Notes: a model not told the origin generated them from the sequence alone. 64,000 bases of DNA from Devosia lacusdianchii (GCF_022429625.1 NZ_CP092483.1:1302001-1366000); one strand, 5' to 3'; shown: positions 45,079-54,390, counted from the stretch's first letter. Program-made: numbers and translations.

Positions 45079-46029
45079 CTACCCCCTCAGCAGCGCCACC
45101 CCCACTGCGACATCCCGCTCGAACACCAACACCCCGTCCACCACCGTCAACCGCCCGTGATGCACGGCCGTCTTTCGCGCCGCCACATCTGGCGGCCCCT
45201 CCTTGGCGTTCACCTCGTCCCATTCCGGGTGCGTGAAATAATACATCGCCCCATGGTCGCCCACGACGACCACATCCGCATGCCGCGCGAAGCGTCGGTC
45301 CATTGGGTCGCTGCCGGGCTGGTCGGCAATCAGCCCCTGCCGCGTCCAGTTCACCGCATCATCCGAGCGATATACGCCCTGGCCGCGCCATTCGTCGACA
45401 ATCAGCCAATGCCACCCGCCCATCACGAACACATTCGGCCCCTCATGCGGCGGCGCATCCGGTGATCCCGGCAACACCAGCCCCTCCTGCCGCCACGCGA
45501 ACAGATCGTCGCTCACAGCACTCCACGTGCTCGATCCGGCATTCTCATCTTTGTACCACATGCGCCACAGGCCATCCGGGCACTTGAGCACACAGGCGTC
45601 GATCACCCGCGGGCTGTTCAGCACCAGCGGGCCGATCCGCGTCCAGGTCTCAAGGTCCGGGCTCGTAAAATGCGTGATGGTGCGCGGCACACCGGGCCAA
45701 TCATCCGGCACCCCCGGAATATAGCTCAGCCACATGTGATACTGCCCCTCGGCAAAGATCACCTCCGGCGCCCAATGCGTATTGCGCTGCCCGGCATCCT
45801 TGGGATCGTCCAGACCTGCCACGGTGCCGCGATAGTGCCAGCTCGCCCCATCGTCCGTACTGACGGCAACCCCGATCGGGGAGCCATGAATCCAGGTAAA
45901 CTTGGGCCCATCCGTCGCCGGCTGCCGATTGGTGTAAAACATCCACCACTCGTCGGTACCCTTCTTGCGGATGACGGTCGGGTCCGCCGCGCCATCGGCG
46001 ATTGGATCGCGATAAATCGGTGCGCTCAT
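45079..46029 (-). CDS. Glycoside hydrolase, five-bladed beta-propeller (GH43-like)
   Basis: 316 residues from the ATG at 46029; the open frame upstream is repeat sequence. The start YRDPIADGAADPTVIRKKG places the catalytic-base Asp in DPTV. Repeated propeller blades follow (GVAVSTDDGASWHYRG, HWAPEVIFAEGQYHMWLSY, DACVLKCPDGLWRMWYKDEN, HEGPNVFVMGGWHWLIVDEW). There is no signal peptide, so it acts on imported oligosaccharides. Its place at the end of a locus with a GH51 arabinofuranosidase suggests arabinoside or xyloside substrates. Confidence 0.8.
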   Translation of the reverse strand: MSAPIYRDPIADGAADPTVIRKKGTDEWWMFYTNRQPATDGPKFTWIHGSPIGVAVSTDDGASWHYRGTVAGLDDPKDAGQRNTHWAPEVIFAEGQYHMWLSYIPGVPDDWPGVPRTITHFTSPDLETWTRIGPLVLNSPRVIDACVLKCPDGLWRMWYKDENAGSSTWSAVSDDLFAWRQEGLVLPGSPDAPPHEGPNVFVMGGWHWLIVDEWRGQGVYRSDDAVNWTRQGLIADQPGSDPMDRRFARHADVVVVGDHGAMYYFTHPEWDEVNAKEGPPDVAARKTAVHHGRLTVVDGVLVFERDVAVGVALLRG

Positions 46030-46050
46030 GTCTGTCCCACCCACGGAGTT

Positions 46051-46192
46051 CACCCTCCCCCTTGTGGGGAGGGAAGCGAGATAGGACTTAGCCCTCGCTA
46101 AGTCCGTGATCGAGCAGGGTGGGGGTATCTCACCGCAGATCCTGCGCGTGCGGGCCCACCCCCTCCCGGCCTCCCCCATCAAGGGGGAGGTG
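46051..46192. repeat. Family B palindromic repeat, long form, upstream of the GH43 gene
   Basis: Same left part as at 43.07 kb, including GGGAAGCGAGATAGGACTTA and GAGCAGGGTGGGGGTATCTC. It closes with CACCCCCTCCC and CCCCATCAAGGGGGAGGTGA. It fills the gap between the ABC gene and the GH43 gene, so these two genes may be one transcript crossing the repeat. Confidence 0.85.
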
Positions 46193-46200
46193 AAGAAAGA

Positions 46201-47112
46201 TCAATAAACCCGCACCATCCGCCCATCCGGCCGATCCACCAGCCGTCCCGCCTTCCCCACCAGGTCCCCCGCCAACTTCACCATTTCAGGATCAGTCCCC
46301 AGCTTCCCATCGCCCGCATCCTCCGTCGACAACACGCTCGCCTTCAGCAGCCGCGAATAGGCGTGCTCCGGACTATCCAGCACCGTGCGGGCATCGCCCA
46401 TCTCCACGATCCGCCCCCGCTGCATGATGATCAGCCGGTTGGAAATGTAATAGGCCGTCGCCAGGTCATGAGTGATGTAGATGACCGACACGCCCAGGTC
46501 GTCGCGCAGGCTTTTGAGCAGATTGACGATGCTCATCCGCAGCGACGCATCCACCATCGACACCGGCTCATCCGCCACCAGCAGCGGCGGATTGGGAATC
46601 AGCGCCCGCGCGATCGCTGCCCGCTGCAATTGCCCGCCGCTCATCTCGTGCGGATAACGGCCCCTGACCTCGGCCAGGCTCAGCCCCACCTTCTGCAGCG
46701 CCCCGTCCATGGCACCATCGAGATCGTCCCGCCGGCTCAGCTTCAGAAACCGCCGCGCCGTCGATTCCAGATAGCGATCGATGCGTTTGAGCGGATTGAA
46801 GGCCTCGAACGGGTTCTGGAACACCGGCTGCACATTGGCCATGAAGTCCAGCCGCTCCGCCCGCCCCACCCGATGGCTCACCGTCTTGCCCTTGAAGCTG
46901 ATCTCACCGCTGCTTGGCAGTTCCAGCCCCAGGATCATCCGCGCCAGCGTCGTCTTGCCCGAGCCGCTTTCCCCGATGATCGTGAAAATTTCCGGCTTCT
47001 CCACGCTCAGCGAAAAGCTGGCATCGTCCACCGCCTGCACGATCCGCCGGCCCAGCAGCCCGCCCATGCTGAAGCGCTTCGAGACGTCGCGAACATCCAG
47101 CAGCGTACTCAT
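46201..47112 (-). CDS. Peptide-type ABC transporter ATP-binding protein (DppF/OppF-like) in the arabinoside locus
   Basis: 303 residues from the ATG at 47112, overlapping the stop of the upstream ATP-binding gene (ATGA). Walker A GESGSGKT, signature MSGGQLQRAAIARAL, Walker B LLVADEPVSMVDAS, and switch YITHDLATAYYI. The usual D-loop reads SMVDAS instead of SALDVS. The C-terminal cysteine segment found in OppF-type proteins is absent. It energises the transporter with the DppD-like partner. Confidence 0.9.
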   Translation of the reverse strand: MSTLLDVRDVSKRFSMGGLLGRRIVQAVDDASFSLSVEKPEIFTIIGESGSGKTTLARMILGLELPSSGEISFKGKTVSHRVGRAERLDFMANVQPVFQNPFEAFNPLKRIDRYLESTARRFLKLSRRDDLDGAMDGALQKVGLSLAEVRGRYPHEMSGGQLQRAAIARALIPNPPLLVADEPVSMVDASLRMSIVNLLKSLRDDLGVSVIYITHDLATAYYISNRLIIMQRGRIVEMGDARTVLDSPEHAYSRLLKASVLSTEDAGDGKLGTDPEMVKLAGDLVGKAGRLVDRPDGRMVRVY

Positions 47113-48155
47113 GCCGTAACTCCCCGCGTCGCCAACGTCGCATGCGCCACATGCGGCTTGACCAGCGGCTCCACCTCGGCCCAACGCCAGCAGGCCGAAC
47201 GATGATCCTTGGCCACAGTCACCAGCGGCGGCACCTCGGTCTTGCACTTGTCGATCGCCAGCGGGCAGCGCGGGTGAAACCGGCACCCGCCAGGCGGATT
47301 GGCGAGGCTCGGCGGCCGCCCCTCCAGCGCCGGCCTTTGCGCCGTGTCGCCAATGCGCGGCAGGCTCGCCACCAGATGCGCCGTATAGGGATGCTTGGGC
47401 GCAAAGAACATCTGCCGCGTCGGCCCTTCCTCGACCAGCCGCCCAGCATAGATGATGCCCACCCGGTCGGTCATATTGGCATGCACGCTCATGTCATGCG
47501 TCACGAACACCACCGAGCTGCCCATATCCTGCTGGATTTCGCGGATCAGCCCGAGCACTTCCTTCTGCACCACCACGTCGAGCGCCGTCGTCGGCTCGTC
47601 GGCGATGACGAATTCGGGGTGGCACACCGTCGCCAGCCCGATGGTCACGCGCTGCCGCATCCCGCCGCTCAGCTCGTGCGGATAGGCATTGAGCACATCC
47701 GCCGGCAGCTTCAGCCGCTCCAGATGATTGCCCACCCGCTCGCGATAGGCCTCGCCCGATAGCCCCAGCGGCCGCTTGGCAAAATCCTCGAACGTCTTGC
47801 CGATCCGCCGTACCGGGTTCAGCACGCTCATGGACCCCTGCATGATGTAGCTCAGGTGCTTCCAGCGCACCGCCGCCACCTGCGCCTCGGTCGCATTGGC
47901 CACGTCGATCGGCCCGTTCTTGAAGTCATACTTCACCGACCCGGCCACGATCCGCATCGGCGGCCGTATCGCCGCCGCCAGCACCTTAATGAAGCTGGTC
48001 TTGCCCGACGAGCTCTCCCCGGCAATGCCGTAGATCTCGTTCTTGCGGACGGTCATGGTGATGTCGTCGACCGCTCGCACTTCGCGTTCCACGCCATAAT
48101 AGTTCATCTGGTAATAGGCCTTGAGGCCATCAACCTTGAGCAGATCGTCGGTCAT
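47109..48155 (-). CDS. Peptide-type ABC transporter ATP-binding protein (DppD/OppD-like) in the arabinoside locus
   Basis: 348 residues from the ATG at 48155. The Walker A is GESSSGKT, with Ser in place of the common Gly at the fourth position; the invariant residues are kept. Signature [15 protein letters not shown], Walker [15 protein letters not shown], and the C-terminal CRFHPRCPLAIDKC...CW segment. It is 199 bases downstream of the permease gene, with a repeat between. Confidence 0.9.
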   Translation of the reverse strand: MTDDLLKVDGLKAYYQMNYYGVEREVRAVDDITMTVRKNEIYGIAGESSSGKTSFIKVLAAAIRPPMRIVAGSVKYDFKNGPIDVANATEAQVAAVRWKHLSYIMQGSMSVLNPVRRIGKTFEDFAKRPLGLSGEAYRERVGNHLERLKLPADVLNAYPHELSGGMRQRVTIGLATVCHPEFVIADEPTTALDVVVQKEVLGLIREIQQDMGSSVVFVTHDMSVHANMTDRVGIIYAGRLVEEGPTRQMFFAPKHPYTAHLVASLPRIGDTAQRPALEGRPPSLANPPGGCRFHPRCPLAIDKCKTEVPPLVTVAKDHRSACWRWAEVEPLVKPHVAHATLATRGVTA

Positions 48156-48212
48156 GCGCAGAACTCTCCAGACGCGCCGAAATAGGAAACGGATGGACGC
48201 TGGGTTCTCAGT

Positions 48213-48330
48213 CGACACCCTCCCCCTTGTGGGGAGGGATCAAGGGTGGGGGTAGTTTGTCCCCGATATTGGGGCTTTCTCACCCCCTCCCAACCTCCCC
48301 CATCAAGGGGGAGGTGCCGTCCGGTGGTGG
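48213..48330. repeat. Family B palindromic repeat between permease and ATPase genes
   Basis: GACACCCTCCCCCTTGTGGG, AGGGATCAAGGGTGGGGGTA, then CACCCCCTCCC and CCCCATCAAGGGGGAGGTGC. The closing half matches the left part of the putA insertion, including GTGCCGTCCGGTGG. Confidence 0.85.
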
Positions 48331-48354
48331 TGGTGTGATCGCGGTTGAACACCC

Positions 48355-49212
48355 TCATGCCCCCATCCTCCGCAACCGGCTGCGCGGGTCGATATATTCG
48401 TTCATGCTCACCGCCAGCAGGAACAGGCCGAGAAAGGTCATGACGATCAGGATCACCGGGATGACGATCCACCACCAGGTCCCCACCACCATGGCCGAGT
48501 GGCTATTGGCCCAGTACAGCACCGTGCCGATGGTGGGCTGGTTGATATTGGTGAAGCCCAGCACCGCCAGCGTCACCTCGAGCCCGATCGACCACAGCAT
48601 GTTGTTCATGAAGGTGGCGAAGACGATGGGCATCACATAGGGCAGGTGCTCTTCCAGCAGCAGCTTGGGCGTGCTCATGCCGGCAAATACTGCGTGGCGG
48701 GTGAACTCGCGGTGCTTGAGACCGATCGCCACCGAGCGGATCAGCCGGGCATCGAACGGCCAGCCAAAGCCGGCCATGACCAGCGCCAGCGTAAAGCTGT
48801 CCATGTGGTTGCGCAGCACGAAATAGAACAGCACGAGGATGGGAAAGATCGGCAGCGACACGAAGATGTCGTTGATGAACATCAGCACGCGATCGACCCA
48901 GCCGCCCATATAGCCTGCCGTCAGCCCCACTGCGATCGAGATGATGCGGCTCAACACGGCTACGGTCAGCCCGAACGCCAGGCTGTTCCGGAACGCGGCA
49001 GATAATTGCCAGAACATGTCCTGGCCGCGCGAATTGGTGCCGAACCAGAACTGAGGGGAGGGCGGCTGGTCGGGGATCGTCATGTAGATCAGCGATGGAT
49101 CGACCGGCGAGAAGAAGCTCGCAGCCGAAAACACCGCCACCACGACAACCAGGATGAGGCCGATGGCGAATTCGATATTGTAGCGAATGAGGTCGCGGAA
49201 GACGGCAAACAT
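48355..49212 (-). CDS. ABC transporter permease (DppC-like) in the arabinoside locus
   Basis: 285 residues, six membrane helices. The start is RDLIRYNIEFAIGLILVVVVAV, the DppC periplasmic motif is FWFGTNSRGQDMFWQLSAAFRNSL, and the permease loop is FTRHAVFAGMSTPKLLLEEHLPYVMPIV. Four bases after the DppB-like gene. Compared with peptide systems the loop and final helices are diverged, in line with a carbohydrate substrate. Confidence 0.9.
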   Translation of the reverse strand: MFAVFRDLIRYNIEFAIGLILVVVVAVFSAASFFSPVDPSLIYMTIPDQPPSPQFWFGTNSRGQDMFWQLSAAFRNSLAFGLTVAVLSRIISIAVGLTAGYMGGWVDRVLMFINDIFVSLPIFPILVLFYFVLRNHMDSFTLALVMAGFGWPFDARLIRSVAIGLKHREFTRHAVFAGMSTPKLLLEEHLPYVMPIVFATFMNNMLWSIGLEVTLAVLGFTNINQPTIGTVLYWANSHSAMVVGTWWWIVIPVILIVMTFLGLFLLAVSMNEYIDPRSRLRRMGA

Positions 49213-49216
49213 GGCC

Positions 49217-50221
49217 CTACTCCGTCTTTACGCGTGGATCGAGCAGCGGGTGCAGCAGGTCGACGATGAAGATCGCCACGGCAACGGCCGTGATCGACAC
49301 CGTCGAAACCGCCAGCACCAGCGAATAGTCACCCGCATTCACCGCATCGATCAGCAGCGAGCCCAGGCCCGGATAGTTGAACACCTGCTCGGTGATAACA
49401 GTGCCCGAAAACACCCCGCCCAGCGTCAGGGCCAGGGCTGTCAGCTGCGGCACCACGGCGTTGCGGATCACATAGCCGCCCACAATGGTCGATTTCTTGA
49501 CACCAGCCAGTTCGGCATAGGTGACGTAATCATCGTTGATGACGTTCGATACCAGCGCGCGCATGCCGATGAACCAGCCACCAAAGCCCACCAGCACCAC
49601 CGAAAAGGTCGGCAGAATGGCGTGCTGCAGCACCGAGCTTATAAACGGCCAGTTGTAGCCCGGCGTCACGTCCATCGCGAAACCACCCGAAATGGGCAGC
49701 ACCGGCCATAGGAAGCCGAAAATGATGAGCAGGATGAAGGCCACGACGTAATAGGGAATGGGCTGCACGCCCATGGCCAGGATGCCGAACAGTTTGAAAA
49801 ACCGGTTGTTCTGGTTGTAGCCGGCCAGCGCGCCCAGCAGATTGCCGATGACGAAGGTGATCAGCGTGGCCGAGACCAGCAGCCCCAGCGTCCAGGGCAT
49901 CGCGCGCATCACGATGTCCATGGCCGGCGTCGGAAAGGCCATCAGCGACGGCCCTAGATCGCCGCGAACCAGTCGGGTCCAGAAGTTGACATACTGCTCA
50001 AGGATCGGTGCGCCGGTACCGAACAGGTCGTTGAGCGCTTCACGGGTCGCCAGGATCGCTTCTGGCGACAGATTGGCTCGGGATGACAGCCGTCCCAGCA
50101 CCTGCTCGACTGGATCGATCGGCGACAGATGCGTCACCAGGAACGTCGCCGAGATACCGCAGAAAATGACCGCCAGCATCTGCAGCGCCCGTTTTCCGAT
50201 GAACCATAGATAACCTTGCAT
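49217..50221 (-). CDS. ABC transporter permease (DppB-like) in the arabinoside locus
   Basis: 334 residues from the ATG at 50221 (MQGYLWFIGKRALQMLAVIF). Six membrane helices. The B-type loop is TYAELAGVKKSTIVGGYVIRNAVVPQLTAL, with FNYPGLGSLLIDAVNAGDYSLV near the end. It forms the channel with the DppC-like partner and follows the binding-protein gene across a repeat-filled gap of 293 bases. Confidence 0.9.
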   Translation of the reverse strand: MQGYLWFIGKRALQMLAVIFCGISATFLVTHLSPIDPVEQVLGRLSSRANLSPEAILATREALNDLFGTGAPILEQYVNFWTRLVRGDLGPSLMAFPTPAMDIVMRAMPWTLGLLVSATLITFVIGNLLGALAGYNQNNRFFKLFGILAMGVQPIPYYVVAFILLIIFGFLWPVLPISGGFAMDVTPGYNWPFISSVLQHAILPTFSVVLVGFGGWFIGMRALVSNVINDDYVTYAELAGVKKSTIVGGYVIRNAVVPQLTALALTLGGVFSGTVITEQVFNYPGLGSLLIDAVNAGDYSLVLAVSTVSITAVAVAIFIVDLLHPLLDPRVKTE

Positions 50222-50245
50222 CGAACCTCGCGACCTCAACTCTCT

Positions 50246-50396
50246 TTCCCCTCTCCCCTTGTGGGAGAGGGACGACCATTCTGCGTTCAGCGGAATGGTC
50301 AGGGTGAGGGGTGCTGCGCCAACCCATGCTTTGATACCTGGGGGCGTGCAGAACCCCTCATCCGCCCTTGGGGCACCTTCTCCCGCAGGGGGAGAC
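50246..50396. repeat. Family B-related repeat between binding-protein and permease genes
   Basis: CCTCTCCCC-TTGT-GGGAGAGG, then GACCATTCTGC-GTTCA-GCGGAATGGTC as a second hairpin. After a gap come CCCCTCATCCGCCCTTGGGG and CACCTTCTCCCGCAGGGGGA, the inverse of the element in the oppD 3' end. Confidence 0.75.
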
Positions 50397-50475
50397 GGAA
50401 AGCCGCCGGTGGCTGGCGCCGAAGCGCATCACCGCCGAAACTGCGAGGGGCACGAAGGAGATCGCGCCCCTCAGA

Positions 50476-50501
50476 ACGGCCCGGCGTCTAAGCCGGGCCG
50501 T
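50476..50501 (-). terminator. Strong hairpin after the binding-protein gene
   Basis: A 10-bp perfect GC stem (ACGGCCCGGC / GCCGGGCCGT) with a 6-base loop lies 14 bases after the binding-protein stop. No T run follows on the minus strand, so it may protect the upstream mRNA rather than fully terminate, giving more binding protein than permease. Confidence 0.55.
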
Positions 50502-50514
50502 CCGGGAGGACGAG

Positions 50515-52434
50515 CTACGCCACGGGCGTAATCTGGGTGAAGATATACCGGCCGTTCGACCAGTTGGTCACCGGGTTGGCATAGTTGTTGTCGGCATTTG
50601 GCCAGCCGGTCCAGTACTTGTTCGACTGGATGGAGAACACGTTATACGCCATGATCGGGATATTCGGCATTTCCTCGAGGTGAAGCTTGACGAAGTCCGT
50701 GCCGTATTCGATCCCCTTGGGATCGTTGAAGTCGATGCCGCGGATTTTCTCGATGATTTCGTCGAGGCGCGGATCCTTCCAGCGCATCCAGTTACGGTCT
50801 GGCTGCGAAGCGCCCGGCTCGGCGACATAGGCCGAGTGGTAGCTGTCGAGGAAGAAGCTGAGATCGGGGTGACCGCCCCAGGTTTCCACCGCCCAGGCGA
50901 TGTTGACTTCATAGTCGCCGACGCGCTGGCGGCCCCAGGTATCGGAGTCGACCTGTGCCGTCGCCTGGATGCCGTTCTGAGCCCAGGTTTGCGCAATGAT
51001 CACGCCGAGACGGTTGACCACGCCTTCCTGCGGCACCATCACCTCGAAGGCGAATGGCTGGCCATCGGGCATCATCCACTGGTTGCCGCTCTTGGTGAAG
51101 CCGGCAGCGGTGAGCAGTTCCTCGGCCGCCGGGATATTTTGCTTCCACCAGCCATAGCCGAAGGCGTTGCGAATGGCGGTTTCGTCGGTCGGCACCGCTT
51201 CGCCAAACTGCGGCCGCACCATCTCGGCGATCTGCATGCCGATGGTTGGATCGTAAGGCTTTACCTTGCTGGTGCCTGTGTCGATCTCGTAATCGGTCAG
51301 GAACTGCTGCAACGGACCATGATAGTCGCGCGGATGCGTGCCGGTTGGCGGCACCGAGATCGCCGACAGCGTTGCCGCACCGCGGTAGGACGCCATCGAC
51401 ATGGCGCGTGCATCGAGCATCAGAGCCAGGGCCCAGCGGACGCGCTTGTCCTGGAACTTGGGATTCTGATGGTTCGGGATGGCCATGACCAGCGTCGGAT
51501 CGGGGTGGGCATAGGGGAAGCCCGGGAACCAGCCCTGGATCTGCGGGTCCTGCTGCACCACCGAGAACGTGCCTTCCGGCGTCAGGTCGTGCACCATGTC
51601 GAGATTGCCGTTGCGGATCTCGATCAGGCGATTGTCGGTCGAAATATTGTTGCGGTAGATGATGAAGCGCGGCTTGGGTTCACCGACCATGCCAAGGGCG
51701 GTCTTGTCCCAGTCGGCGCGCTTTTCCCAGATATACCAGGTGCCGTTCGGATCGAACGAATGCAGCGTGTACGGCCCCAGGCTCACCGGCGGATTATTGT
51801 CGAACTTGAGGATGTCTTCCTGCGCTTCCATTACATGCTTGGGCATGATCCAGGCTGCCGTCCAGCGCACTGAGAACAGGGCGTGGAATCGCGAGTTCGG
51901 CTTGTTCAGGACGAAGTGCACCGTGTAGTCGTCAGGCGCCTCGACGGTCTTCACCTGTGCGGTGAATGCGCCATTATAGGGCGTGCCGGGCGTCGCCTTC
52001 TGTTTTTCGACGGTATAGACCACGTCGGCAGCGGTGAAGCCGACGCCGTCGCTCCACGTAATGCCCTGTTTGAGCTTCACGGTCATTTCCGTGAAATCGG
52101 CGTTGTATTCCCACGGGCCGTCGGCCAGCGAGTTGTAGACCGCGTTCTCGCTGGCGCCCTCGACGCCGGCATCCGGATCGATGAACCACAGCGTATCGGT
52201 TGTCAGGTTGTGCAGGCCATTGCTGGTGCCGTTGCCGGCGCCTACGACCCAGGGATTGAACCAGGCCGGATTGCGGATCACGCCTTCCGGATTGTGGACG
52301 ATAACGGTCTCGTTGCGCGGAAACTGGGCGAGGTCAGGCGAGGTGCCTTCTGCCTCTTGGGCAAAGGCCAGACCCTTTGCCGAAATCAACAGGGCACCGG
52401 CGGCGGTACCCAGCATGAAGCTGCGTCTATCCAT
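50515..52434 (-). CDS. ABC transporter periplasmic binding protein (SBP family 5), probably for oligosaccharides
   Basis: 639 residues from the ATG at 52434 (ribosome site GGGAGAGAG). The N-terminus MDRRSFMLGTAAGALL has a twin-arginine-like RRSFM and ends ...AFAQ, so Tat export is plausible. Family 5 motifs are EMTVKLKQGITWSDGVGFTAADVVYT and DKRVRWALALMLDARAMS. It is about 100 residues longer than typical peptide-binding proteins, as seen in family 5 members that bind plant oligosaccharides. The GH51 and GH43 neighbours suggest arabino-oligosaccharides, which is inference. Confidence 0.85.
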   Translation of the reverse strand: MDRRSFMLGTAAGALLISAKGLAFAQEAEGTSPDLAQFPRNETVIVHNPEGVIRNPAWFNPWVVGAGNGTSNGLHNLTTDTLWFIDPDAGVEGASENAVYNSLADGPWEYNADFTEMTVKLKQGITWSDGVGFTAADVVYTVEKQKATPGTPYNGAFTAQVKTVEAPDDYTVHFVLNKPNSRFHALFSVRWTAAWIMPKHVMEAQEDILKFDNNPPVSLGPYTLHSFDPNGTWYIWEKRADWDKTALGMVGEPKPRFIIYRNNISTDNRLIEIRNGNLDMVHDLTPEGTFSVVQQDPQIQGWFPGFPYAHPDPTLVMAIPNHQNPKFQDKRVRWALALMLDARAMSMASYRGAATLSAISVPPTGTHPRDYHGPLQQFLTDYEIDTGTSKVKPYDPTIGMQIAEMVRPQFGEAVPTDETAIRNAFGYGWWKQNIPAAEELLTAAGFTKSGNQWMMPDGQPFAFEVMVPQEGVVNRLGVIIAQTWAQNGIQATAQVDSDTWGRQRVGDYEVNIAWAVETWGGHPDLSFFLDSYHSAYVAEPGASQPDRNWMRWKDPRLDEIIEKIRGIDFNDPKGIEYGTDFVKLHLEEMPNIPIMAYNVFSIQSNKYWTGWPNADNNYANPVTNWSNGRYIFTQITPVA

Positions 52435-52506
52435 GTCTCTCTCCCTTTTTTCGAAGTGCCTCCCGCACTCCGTTACGACGGCACCCTCCAGCGCCTTCAT
52501 AAGTCA

Positions 52507-52548
52507 TACTTAACTGTCGGTCAGGGGTTGTCAACGTGCATCATGATG
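52507..52548 (-). promoter_or_regulatory. Promoter and palindrome ahead of the ABC operon
   Basis: On the minus strand TTGACA (52534-52529), a 16-base spacer and TAAGTA (52512-52507). Just upstream of the -35 is the palindrome CATCATGATG (52539-52548), and ATGATAC recurs at about 52562. The half-site ATCA is shared with the dyads upstream of GH51 and of the regulator. Confidence 0.55.
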
Positions 52549-52574
52549 TAAATCCAATAACATGATACACAATA

Positions 52575-52603
52575 TAAAAGGGCGCACCGAGCCGGTACGC
52601 CCC
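52575..52603 (-). terminator. Rho-independent terminator after GH51
   Basis: On the minus strand GGGCGTACCG-gct-CGGTGCGCCC (one mismatch) is followed by TTTTATATT. It ends the GH51 transcript and lies just ahead of the ABC promoter, so GH51 and the transporter are separate units. Confidence 0.75.
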
Positions 52604-52678
52604 TGATTTGGTCGTCGTCACGCCCGAAGCTGCAAGAAAACCGGCGGCATGCTGCCAGCGACTGCAGCTCTTGCTGGC

Positions 52679-54190
52679 TTAAATCTTCACCCGCACCATC
52701 TGGTACGAATACGGCGGCAGGGTCACGCTCAGCGTACCCCCGGCAATCTTTGCACCCTCGCCCTTCCTGGGCTTGACCTCATCCTGCTTCTTGGCCGAAT
52801 TCACCGCCTTAAGATCAGGATGCGTCATCACCTGGTGGTCGATAACCGTGCCATTGCCGAAGCCCTGCAGGCTCACTTCCGTCTCGATGCTCTCGCTCGT
52901 GTGGCGGTTGACGAGGAAGAAGCTGAGCGTGCCATCCTCTTCATTGTGCACGCCTGAAACGTCCACGAACGGCGTATCCTTGGCATGCGTAGTCTCGTAG
53001 CCCGGCGAGTTCGTCACCAGCTGCAAGGCCGTGCCGCGACCAAACACCGAGGCGAAGAAATACGGGTAATAGATCGTCTGCGCCCAGGCCGGACCGCCCT
53101 TTTCCGTCATGATCGGCGCGATCACATTCACCAGCTGGGCGATGCAGGCGATCTTCACCACATCCGACCGGCGGATGAAGGTGTTGAGGATCAACCCCAC
53201 CATCAGCACGTCTTCGAAATTGTAGATGTCTTCCAGCAATCCCGGCGCGTGCGGCCAGCCGCTATTGCCATCGAGGATCTGCCGATCCTGCTTGTTGGAG
53301 TGGTACCAGACATTCCATTCGTCGAACGAAATGGTGATGTCCTTTTTTGACCGCTTCTTGTGCTTCACCTGCTTGATGGTCGACGCCACCGTCTCGATAT
53401 AGGTGTCGAGTTTTTCGCTCAGCCCCAGATAGTTCGGCGTATTGTTGTCGCGGTTGGCGAAATACATGTGCAGGCTGATATGATCGACATGATCATAGGT
53501 ATGCTCGAGCACGATGCGCTCCCAATCGGGGAAGCTTGCCATATCCGAATGCGACGAGCCGCAGACGACGAGTTCCAGCGACTTGTCGAACATGCGCATG
53601 GCGCGCGCCGTATTGGCTGCTAGCTTGCCATACTCGTCGGCATCCTTGTGGCCAACCTGCCAGGGGCCGTCCATCTCGTTGCCCAAGCACCAGAGCTTGA
53701 CGTTGAAAGGCTCCTTGCGGCCATTCTTGATGCGCAGGTCGCTCCAGTAGGAGCCGCCGGGATGGTTGCAGTATTCGAGGAAATTGCGCGCCTCGTCGAC
53801 GCCGCGGGAACCAAGGTTCACCGCCAGCATCATCTCGGTGCCGACCGTCGCGCACCAGTCGGCAAACTCATGCACGCCAACAGCATTGCTGTCCGACGTG
53901 TGCCAGGCCAGGTCCAGCCGGGTAGGGCGCTGCTCGCGCGGCCCGATGCCGTCTTCCCAGTTATAGGCGGAAACAAAGTTACCCCCGGGGTAGCGCACCA
54001 CCGGAACCTTCAGGTCCTTGACCAGCTTGGCCACGTCTCCCCGCATCCCGTCCTTGTCGGCCGTCGGGTGGTCAGGCTCGTAAATGCCCTCGTAAATCGC
54101 CCGTCCCAAATGCTCGAGAAATGCCCCATAGACACGATCGTCAATCTTGGAGACCGTAAAATCCTTATGCGCGACGACCGAAGCCTTCAC
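52679..54190 (-). CDS. abfA: GH51 alpha-L-arabinofuranosidase
   Basis: 503 residues from a GTG at 54190 (ribosome site GGGAGG). The (beta/alpha)8 barrel has the acid/base E172 in CLGNEMDG and the nucleophile E291 in SFDEWNVW. The N-terminal RYPGGNFVSAYNWEDGIGPR and the C-terminal beta-sandwich (FVDVSGVHNEEDGTLSFFLVNR) are typical. No signal peptide, so it is cytoplasmic. It releases L-arabinofuranose from imported arabinosides. It is its own transcription unit with a palindrome at the promoter. Confidence 0.95.
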   Translation of the reverse strand: MKASVVAHKDFTVSKIDDRVYGAFLEHLGRAIYEGIYEPDHPTADKDGMRGDVAKLVKDLKVPVVRYPGGNFVSAYNWEDGIGPREQRPTRLDLAWHTSDSNAVGVHEFADWCATVGTEMMLAVNLGSRGVDEARNFLEYCNHPGGSYWSDLRIKNGRKEPFNVKLWCLGNEMDGPWQVGHKDADEYGKLAANTARAMRMFDKSLELVVCGSSHSDMASFPDWERIVLEHTYDHVDHISLHMYFANRDNNTPNYLGLSEKLDTYIETVASTIKQVKHKKRSKKDITISFDEWNVWYHSNKQDRQILDGNSGWPHAPGLLEDIYNFEDVLMVGLILNTFIRRSDVVKIACIAQLVNVIAPIMTEKGGPAWAQTIYYPYFFASVFGRGTALQLVTNSPGYETTHAKDTPFVDVSGVHNEEDGTLSFFLVNRHTSESIETEVSLQGFGNGTVIDHQVMTHPDLKAVNSAKKQDEVKPRKGEGAKIAGGTLSVTLPPYSYQMVRVKI

Positions 54191-54216
54191 CCTATCCTCC
54201 CAATGAATCCGTTTTT

Positions 54217-54230
54217 CTGATTTATATCAG
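54217..54230 (-). promoter_or_regulatory. Palindrome upstream of GH51
   Basis: CTGAT-TTAT-ATCAG, 27 bases ahead of the GTG start, overlapping a TATAAA-like -10. The same half-sites, ATCAG/CTGAT, form the dyad at 55360-55376 upstream of the regulator gene. Confidence 0.55.
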
Positions 54231-54328
54231 TTACTCCGTTGTAAACGAGGCGGGCGCGAGGGCGCAAGGGGTGGGTACGCAATTAATATGACTTAATTGG
54301 TCGACCGTCTATCTGCAGCCACCGGCCG

Positions 54329-54370
54329 GTCCCTCCCCCTATCAGCGGAGGCTAGGAGGGGGTATCCTCT
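54329..54370. repeat. Family B palindromic repeat, short form, between GH51 and the regulator
   Basis: CCCTCCCCCTATCAGCGGAG, then GCTAGGAGGGGGTATCC. It is like the copy at 44.46 kb but with one G changed to C in the right arm, which weakens the hairpin. Confidence 0.75.
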
Positions 54371-54390
54371 TGGCAAGAACGGCCTTCCGC

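Noticed and set aside
46029..46182. N-terminal extension of the GH43 protein
   Set aside because: The extension is translated family B repeat and the ATG at 46029 gives the normal propeller start.
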